Origin: Leptodactylus fallax
Taxonomy: Eukaryota > Chordata > Amphibia > Anura > Leptodactylidae
NCBI GenBank assembly: GCA_947044405.1
Contig: CAMRHE010000012.1
Coordinates: forward strand, 9,110,001-9,174,000
Direction: 5' to 3'
DNA length: 64,000 nucleotides
The position numbers and the translations under genes were made by a program. Positions 57,251 through 64,000 of the stretch are shown here, in pieces (the stretch's first letter is position 1; every line of letters begins with the position of its first letter). The notes under the pieces were generated by a model. It made no database searches. It saw only the letters and a list, made by a program, of their open reading frames with translations, and was not told the origin of the DNA.

Positions 57251-57810
57251 AACAACGCAAAAAAATTCTTAAAAAAAATATTAACATAAAAACTTAATTT
57301 AAACAATAGATCATTTCCCATCCACACTTGTATGACAGAAAGGAAGACAAAGCATTGGGCATTTAAAAAAAAAAAAATTAATTTCTCATTTACCCCGACA
57401 ACAATGGGGCCTCCATATGTACAGTGCCTTGCGAAAGTATTCGGCCCCCTTAAACTTTTCAACCTTTTACCACATTTCAGGCTACAAACATAAAGATATA
57501 AAATTTTAATTTTTTTGGTGAAGAATCAACAAGTGGGACACAATTGTGAAGTGGAACGAAATTTATTGGTTATTTTAAACTTTTGTAAAAAATAAAAACT
57601 GAAAAGTGGGGCGTGCAATATTATTCGGCCCCTTTACTTTCAGTGCAGCAAACTCACTCCAGAAGTTCAGTGAGGATCTCTGAATGATCCAATGTTGTCC
57701 TAAATGACTGATGATGATAAATATAATCCACCTGTGTGTAATCAAGTCTCCGTATAAATGCACCTGCTCTGTGATAGTCTCAGGGTTCTGTTTAAAGCGC
57801 AGAGAGCATC

Positions 57811-58830
57811 ATGAAGGCCAAGGAACACACCAGGCAGGTCCGTGATACTGTTGTGGAGAAGTTTAATGCTGGATTTGGATACAAAAAGATTTCCCAAACT
57901 TTAAACATCCCAAGGAGCACTGTGCAAGCGATCATATTGAAATGGAAGGAGTATCAGACCACTGCAAATCTACCAAGACCCGGCCGTCCCTCTAAACTTT
58001 CATCTCAAACAAGGAGAAGACTGATCAGAGATGCAGCCAAGAGGCCCATGATAAGTCTGGATGAACTGCAGAGATCTACAGCTGAGGTGGGAGAGTCTGT
58101 CCATAGGACAACAATCAGTCGTACACTGCACAAATCTGGCCTTTATGGAAGAGTGGCAAGAAGAAAGCCATTTCTCAAAGATATCCATAAAAAGTCTTGT
58201 TTAAAGTTTGCCACAAATCACCTGGGAGACACACCAAACATGTGGAAGAAGGTGCTCTGGTCAGATGAAACCAAAATCGAACTTTTTGGCCACAATGCAA
58301 AACGATATGTTTGGCGTAAAAGCAACACAGCTCATCACCCTGAACACACCATCCCCACTGTCAAACATGGTGGTGGCAACATCATGGTTTGGGCCTGCTT
58401 TCTTCAGCAGGGACAGGGAAGATGGTTAAAATTGATGGGAAGATGGATGGAGCCAAATGCAGGACCATTCTGGAAGAAAACCTGTTGGGAGTCTGCAAAA
58501 GACCTGAGACTGGGACGGAGATTTATCTTCCAACAAGACAATGATCCCAAACATAAAGCAAAATCTACAATGGAATAATTCACAAATAAACGTATCCAGG
58601 TGTTAGAATGGCCAAGTCAAAGTCCAGACCTGAATCCAATCGAGAATCTGTGGAAAGAGCTGAAAACTGCTGTTCACAAACACTCTCCATCCAGCCTCAC
58701 TGAGCTCGAGCTGTTTTCCAAGGAAGAATGGGCAAGAATTTCAGTCTCTCGATGTGCAAAACTGATAGAGACATACCCCAAGCGACTTGCAGCTGTAATC
58801 GCAGCAAAAAGTGACGCTACAAAGTATTAA
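57811..58830 (+). pseudogene. Tc1 transposase, nearly intact reading frame
   Basis: Starts MKAKEHTRQVRDTVVEKFN; the paired-like domain is complete (GYKKISQTLNIPRSTVQAII; LHKSGLYGRVARRKPFLKD). All three catalytic residues are kept: LWSDETKIELFG, FIFQQDNDPKHKA and SPDLNPIENLWKEL. Damage: a stretch of about 85 bp (58405-58490) is read out of frame between two compensating single-base indels (frame +1 there would read KMVKIDGKMDGAKCRTILEE), and a TAA at 58579 replaces the usual Trp after STME. The C-terminus ends VIAAKSDATKY. Inactive as it stands but little decayed. Confidence 0.93.
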
Positions 58831-58835
58831 CTTAA

Positions 58836-59331
58836 AGGGGTATTCCCATGAACATAATCATATCTATATTTGTAGATAACTAAAAGTTAAACATTTTTGC
58901 AAATATAAGTAGTTAAAAATTCTGCAGTATTTTAAAGATTTTCTCTATCCATCTTAGTGGTGACAGTCTGTTGTCTTGATCGGTTGCCAATGGATACGAC
59001 CACAAATGCAGAAACTTTCTATGGTCTGGGACGTGTTAGGAACCCAGCAATGATTTTCTTATTGTAGCTAGGTTATCAGGCAGGGACACTACATGTATCA
59101 GAAGATATCCTGGCCACAATAAGGATATCATGGCTGATTTTCTGACCTTAGAAAGTTCCGGCATTCATGGTCGTATCCACTGGCAACCGATCAAGACAAC
59201 AACTTGTGACTACAAGATATTTAGAGAAAATCTTTAACACTGCAAAATGTTTAATTACTTATATTTGCAAAAATGTTTACATTTTAACTATCTACAAATT
59301 TAAAAATGATCATGGTCATGGGAATACCCCT
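58836..59331. mobile_element. TTAA-flanked foldback MITE, complete (family F)
   Basis: Ends aggggtattcccatga and tcatgggaatacccct are perfect inverted repeats; TTAA lies directly outside both (58832-58835, 59332-59335). The inverted arms extend to about 200 bp (gatcggttgccaatggatac against gtatccactggcaaccgatc). TTAA target choice is the piggyBac habit, so it may be a piggyBac-type MITE. Partial relatives lie at 9213 and 10829. It landed in the Tc1 element, so it is the younger of the two. Confidence 0.92.
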
Positions 59332-60009
59332 TTAAGGGGGCCGAATAATTTGGCACGCCACACTTTTCAATTTTTTATTTTTTACAAAAGTTTAAAATAT
59401 CCAATAAATTTCGTTCCACCTCACGATTGTGTCCCACTTGTTGATTCTTCACCAAAAAATTAAAATTTTATATCCTTATGTTTGAAGCCTGAAATGTGGC
59501 AAAAGGTTGAAAAGTTCAAGGGGGCCGAATACTTTCGCAAGGCACTGTATTAGATTTGTTGACCAAGTTTGCAACAATTTATCTAATTTTGCCATAGCAC
59601 CAGAGAGTTTGATTCTTATAATCCTGTAGGTGTACAGAACTAATGCCCTACTTTATTATCCATCACATACATAAAGTTTCTGATTTGCTGTTTATAATAT
59701 TTCCTAATAAAGATGAAGTTTAAATACAGTATATTAGGCTTCCTTACTGTCCTGGACCCTCAGCCATGTTCCTTTTTATTATATGCCTTTTTTCAGTGAT
59801 TGTCTTCCAGGTATACTGTATCATATAGATCATACAAAACTGTCATTCTCCTATTATAGTCAAATAGGTGATTCAGGTTGTCCTCTGGGTGCCACTAGAG
59901 GCCAATATGTTCATGTAAAACAATAACTACTGGTTTGTTGGTATTTATGTTCCAATCATATTTAATTTTTTATTTTTATTAAAAAAGATATAGCTATGAA
60001 AAATTTTAA

Positions 60010-60495
60010 GTGTAAGGGGGCGTTCACACTACGGTTAGTAGTGTCCGTTGCTAGCATCCATTACAAAATGTTAACAACAGACACTAACAGATCCGTCATA
60101 AATCCGTTAAAGATACCATTGATTTAAAAGGGATCTTTTTTCCGTTAGTGTCGGTTTTAACCAAATCTGGCACATGTCCGATATTTTAGTGGACATAATA
60201 ACGGGGCGGAGCGGGACTTTTGTGTCTGTTCAAAATACCGGACTTTTGACGGATGTTAAGCGTCCATTATTTTTCAACATTAATATCTATGGCTAACGGA
60301 GGGTAACGTACGGTCAATCGTTATACTGTCCATTATTACTGTCCATTTTTTTCTGCACATGCTCAGAAAGCAGAACAAAAAAAAAAATAAGCAAAAAATG
60401 GACAGTATAAAAACGGACATTAATGGACACTAACTGATGTTAAAAATGGATCAATTAAACGGATTAGTTAAAAAACTGACACATTAACATCAGTG
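60010..60495. repeat. MITE with cgttcacactacgg start
   Basis: Contains agtgtccgttgctagcatcc, repeated forms of gtccattatt and aacggacatt, and inverted pairs tccattattactgtccattt / aaaatggacagtata around 60345-60405. Composition and repeated words differ from all other blocks here. Non-coding. Confidence 0.55.
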
Positions 60496-60690
60496 ACGCT
60501 AGATTCACACCTACGCCTGTGTTTCTGTTCTTTGGATCTGCTTTGGGACCTGAAGAACCAGAACCTAATCTGCTTAAAAAGTGGTTACCAGCGGAAACCC
60601 ACAGACCACATAGACTATAATGGGGTCTGCCAGTTTTCTGCCCGAAAAATGCGGAGAGTAAAAGTCCTGCTTGCTGACCTATGTAATTTA
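60496..60690. repeat. Short interspersed repeat
   Basis: Words gctagattcacacctacgcc, cttaaaaagtggttaccagc and agactataatggggtctgcc recall a common frog MITE. Single copy in this window; call rests on recall. Confidence 0.4.
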
Positions 60691-60699
60691 GCAATGAAC

Positions 60700-61459
60700 A
60701 TACACTAGGTTATTTTGAGAGGTAGATGCAAAAAAACGGCGTTTTTGAAATTTTATAGCTGTTCTATAACTGACATGTTAAAGCTATTGTACAGATTGTT
60801 AGGTAATACAGTATGAAATATGTATATTATTTTAAATGTTTATGGCTGTTTTTTAAAATAAAAACTGGTTGTGAAAAGTTATTTTTATGTTATTCACTGT
60901 ATATTAATCGTAAGACCTATAATAGTTGATCTAGACTTCAATGAGAGAAAAATTAAGCTCTAAAATAAAACATAAAAAGTTATGTTTTATTTTAGACCTT
61001 AATTTTTTGTCCATTGTGCAGAAACAAACAAGCAAAAATTCATATATAAAAGATTCCATAACCAATATACTGTATGTAACCAATAAACACTGTACCTTTA
61101 AATTCCTTTTTACTAATTGATTACGCCACATTTCATGTACAGGATGTATAAAATATATATACCCCCATCATCTACAGGGATGAACAAATCAGCTCCTCCC
61201 TTCAGACCAAGACGATAAGATGTAATGAACTCACTATATATGGGATCAGATAACCAGTCTTATGCCATTGTAATCCTGGCCTCATAAACAATAAAATGCC
61301 TTCACCATAATCCATAAATAACTCAATATTGGACCAGAAAATAACACATAATACCCATATACTCACTCCAATCACTTTGATGGGCGGGAGGGGAGAACTG
61401 ATCCTCTCAATGAGCATTTTGCATCTGCTTCCTTATGAGGCATTTTTTTTTTTTTTCCT
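60700..61459. other. No gene seen
   Basis: AT-rich, includes a T run at 61446-61459. No recognised gene. Confidence 0.5.
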
Positions 61460-62815
61460 TGTTTGTTTGAGTTGGAAGGGACCTCAAGGGCCATCGAGTC
61501 CAACCCCCTGCAAAGCAGGAATTCCTAAAACATCCCAGCTATATACCTATCCAGTTTCCGCTTGAAGATTTCAATTGATGGAGAACTCACCACCTCCCGT
61601 GGCAGCCTATTCCACTCTCTCACTACCCTTACTGTTAGAAAGTTTTTCCTAATGTCTAATCTGAATCTCCTTCCCCTTAGTTTCATCCCATTACTTCTCG
61701 TGCTTCCTTCTGCTAATGAGAATAGGGTAGATCCCTCTGCACTGTGACAACCTTTCAGATATTTAAATACCGCTATTAAGTCTCCCCTTAGCCTTCTCTT
61801 CTGCAAACTAAGCAGTCCCAATTCTTTTAGCCTCTCCTCGTAGGACATGGTTTGTAGACCTTCCACCATTTTGGTTGCTCTTCCCTGGACCTGCTCCAAT
61901 AAATCAATGTCTTTCTTAAACTGGGGAGCCCAGAACTGTACACAGTATTCCAGGTGGGGTCTGACCAGGGCAGAGTACAGCGGAATAATTACCTCTCTTG
62001 ATCTAGCTTCAATGCTCGTCTTGATACATCCTAGAATTTTATTAGCCTTTTTAGCCACCGCACCGCACTGTTGACTCATGTTGAATTTGCAATCTATTAT
62101 TATGCCCAGATCCTTTTCCCCTGTACTCTCACTTAGTACTATTCCTCCCATACTATATATGCTTCTTGCATTTCTGTTACCCAGATGTAGAACTTTGCAT
62201 TTGTTCCTGTTGAATACCATTTTGTTCACCTCAGCCCATTGTTCCAGTGTGTCTAAGTCCTTTTGGATGCATTCTCTCTCCTCTCTAAAGTTGGCCATTC
62301 CTCCTAGCTTTGTATCATCTGCAAATTTTATTAGTTCCCCATTAACCCCATCATCCAGATCATTTATAAAAATATTAAAAAGTACTGGGCCCAGGACAGA
62401 GCCCTGCGGCACCCCGCTTTTTACTTTCTTCCAGTTTGATGTATAGCCATTTAGAATTACTCATTGTGCCCGATCATTAAGCCAATTGTGAACCCACCTC
62501 ACTGATATTTTATCAAAGCCATACTTGATCATTTTTTCAATAAGAATGTTATGTGATACTTTATCAAAGGCCTTACTAAAGTCAAGATATACTATGTCCA
62601 CTGCATTTCCCTGGTCCAACCATTCAGTGACTTTATTATAGAAGGAAATAAGATTAGTCTGACAAGATTTATTAGGCATAAAGCCGTGCTGGCTCTGATT
62701 AATTAAAGCCTTCCCATCCAGGTACCTAATTAAATGTTCTTTAACGATTTGTTCAAAGATTTTTCCTACTATCGAGGTCAGACTTACCGGCCTATAATTT
62801 CCTGGGTGAAATGTT
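61460..62815 (-). mobile_element. CR1-clade LINE, 5'-truncated
   Basis: Minus-strand order: RT from NYRPVSLTSIVGKIFEQIV onward, C-terminal domain, and the 3' UTR with the CR1 signature words ggaattcctgctttgcaggg, ttggactcgatggccct and gaggtcccttccaactc. CR1 elements are usually 5'-truncated, as here at about 62815. The short 3' repeat typical of the clade is not clear; a T-rich stretch follows. Confidence 0.93.
61525..62815 (-). pseudogene. CR1 reverse transcriptase and C-terminus, one stop
   Basis: One frame is open except for a TGA near 62460, where relatives have Arg (CGA), so CpG decay is likely. Motifs in order: LIRYLDGKALINQSQHGFM, VYLDFSKAFDKVSHN (first catalytic Asp), [30 protein letters not shown] (catalytic ADD), NKCKVLHLGN, RPHLEYCVQFWAPQ and the CR1 C-terminal FLTVRVVREWNRLPREVV, ending LDRYIAGMF. 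The N-terminal endonuclease is missing through truncation, so the copy never had autonomy at this site. Confidence 0.92.
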
Positions 62816-63129
62816 GAAATGTTGCTGGAAACATCTGACTTGTAGCCAAGGATACCAAATGTTCTACAGCCTCCTTCACATTCACTTTTACTTGCTTTTA
62901 AAATGCTTATAACAAAACACTATATAGTTTAAAAGTTTTAAACCTAGCTCGCAAAGGCAGTCATGTGACTGCCCAAGGCCCATTTTCTGATTTTCCGGTG
63001 ACGTTCCATTACCCGAAGGGGGGAAACAGAATGTTGCCTATACTAAACCACCCCATTATGCTTACCTGTATTCCGGTCCGGACTTTCTGGGCACAGGACG
63101 TCACTTCTGGGCGAGTGCCGGTATGCGCA
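62816..63129. other. No gene seen
   Basis: Short gap between the CR1 and the MITE B copy. gcaaaggcagtcatgtgact-type words only. Confidence 0.5.
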
Positions 63130-63300
63130 GGTATAATTGACATGCTGTGATCTGCAAAAACGCTTGAATTTTTTAAATCGCAGCATTTCTGCTGTAGATT
63201 TTTTCTGAAATTTGTGGATGGGATTAGCCAGACTCCCATCCTCTTTGCAGGTACTGTAAAACACAGCACTTTTTGCCACAACGTGAGGCCCCCAGCCTTA
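63130..63300. repeat. MITE family B, half copy
   Basis: Contains aggtataattgacatgctgt, gtggatgggattagccaga and the terminal caacgtgaggcccccagcct. Corresponds to one arm of the copy at 21412. Confidence 0.65.
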
Positions 63301-64000
63301 CTCTTACTCAGCACTTACTAGATATCTATAAAATACTTAGGCAGAGTTATCAGAAATAATATCTTGAGGCCAACTGAATTGACTAAATCCCAGTTCTTTA
63401 AAACAATATCATATGATGAATTATCTTTGTTAAATGGATATTATTTTGTGGGGACTTTAACCTTTAAATTTCTACGTAGTTCAGTAAATGAGTCAACTGC
63501 TACTGGGGCATTGAGGGCTTTTTGTTGAATGTGATCATTTTACAATTGAAACAAATTTACCCTTTACAACAATATACCCTTTACAACAGTCTACTCAAGT
63601 CAAAGCCCAACTTTTTAAAGAAGCCTTGTAACATTATTTGGTATATAAGCCAAACTAGAAAATTTCTTCCGAAATGAAAATTCCCATATCCATAGACAGC
63701 TTTTTTGGGTTCTTGCCCCTCATCAGTACAGAGCAGGCTAATGGTTTACTAGGTGAAAGGGCATTGATGTGGGTCTGGAGGGGTACTATGTCTCTGTATT
63801 ATACAGTAAGGGATACTTTACAGTTTAAGCAAAGCAGGGAGGAACTGAAAAGCCAGACAAAACTAACTTTTCACTTTTGCCCTTATTGATTTCAGAATGA
63901 AAACTGCTTTTATGTTAAGAAGTATACTTCTGTAATTCTGCCATGTTAATATAACAGAATGACACTTGTAAAAGCCCTTTATTTCACTGCAGCCTGTAAC
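63301..64000. other. No gene seen
   Basis: Contains ttgcccctcatcagtacaga (63712), similar to words at 9115 and in the 312-bp array; otherwise unrecognised. Confidence 0.5.

Larger units (their letters stand above)
57422..59547 (+). mobile_element. Tc1-like transposon carrying a nested MITE
   Basis: Ends cagtgccttgcgaaagtatt (57422) and aatactttcgcaaggcactg (59547) are inverted, with TA on both sides (57420-57421, 59548-59549). The arms of about 200 bp share the conserved inner words (tgaagaatcaacaagtggga). A 496-bp MITE (58836-59331) with its TTAA duplication sits between the transposase stop and the right arm. Without it the element is about 1.63 kb, the usual Tc1 size. Confidence 0.95.

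Noticed and set aside
1..64000. A new multi-gene biological system
   Set aside because: After reading both strands I find only mobile-element genes and repeats; no cluster of unexplained intact genes exists here.

Overview
The window reads as non-coding DNA from a vertebrate nuclear genome, most likely a frog. The AT-rich background holds L2, Rex1-like, CR1 and Tx1/L1-type LINEs, a Sushi-like Ty3/gypsy element, a Penelope-like element (PLE), several Tc1 transposons, hAT elements and many foldback MITEs with TTAAAGGGGT ends, a mix typical of anurans. I found no convincing host exon, tRNA, rRNA or CRISPR array. Roughly half of the sequence can be assigned to mobile elements or tandem repeats; the rest shows no gene.

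Layout. 1-13 kb: a decayed L2 LINE (minus strand), a 68-bp tandem repeat, a (TATC)n run and a tRNA-headed SINE whose tail matches the L2 3' end. 13.05-19.29 kb: a Ty3/gypsy element with a perfect 5-bp target duplication and only gag-protease left; one LTR is split by a full-length LINE with an uninterrupted 995-residue endonuclease-reverse transcriptase ORF. 20.7-22.8 kb: a hAT-like element packed with palindromes. 25.1-26.3 kb: a 312-bp tandem array that flips orientation. 30.7-32.1 kb: a hAT element with an 8-bp target duplication and an internal 31-bp minisatellite. 33.7-36.1 kb: an L2 copy interrupted by a PLE carrying a GIY-YIG endonuclease domain. 36.56-36.86 kb: a homopolymer patch that looks like an assembly error, followed by a second Rex1-like copy. 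40.26-40.78 kb: a solo LTR. 41.24-45.07 kb: a Tx1/L1-type LINE with a 20-bp target duplication. 45.35-59.55 kb: four Tc1-like elements plus a fifth fossil, with nested MITE and LINE insertions. 60-64 kb: MITEs and a 5'-truncated CR1.

How the parts relate. The elements form nested layers (LINE in LTR, PLE in L2, MITE in Tc1, LINE in Tc1), so their relative ages can be read from the sequence. The SINE/L2 shared tail suggests that L2 machinery mobilised the SINE. Most copies are dead in readable ways: catalytic residues replaced (Tc1 D to N and E to K, L2 endonuclease E to V, gypsy protease DSG to DSW), stop codons of which two fit CGA-to-TGA decay, or deletions. The one intact coding unit is the Rex1-like LINE at 13.55-16.88 kb. 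I did not find a new multi-gene biological system; the most useful observations are the intact LINE and its 5' end, the gag-protease-only gypsy element, the SINE/L2 tail pairing, the TTAA MITE and the inverted 312-bp array.
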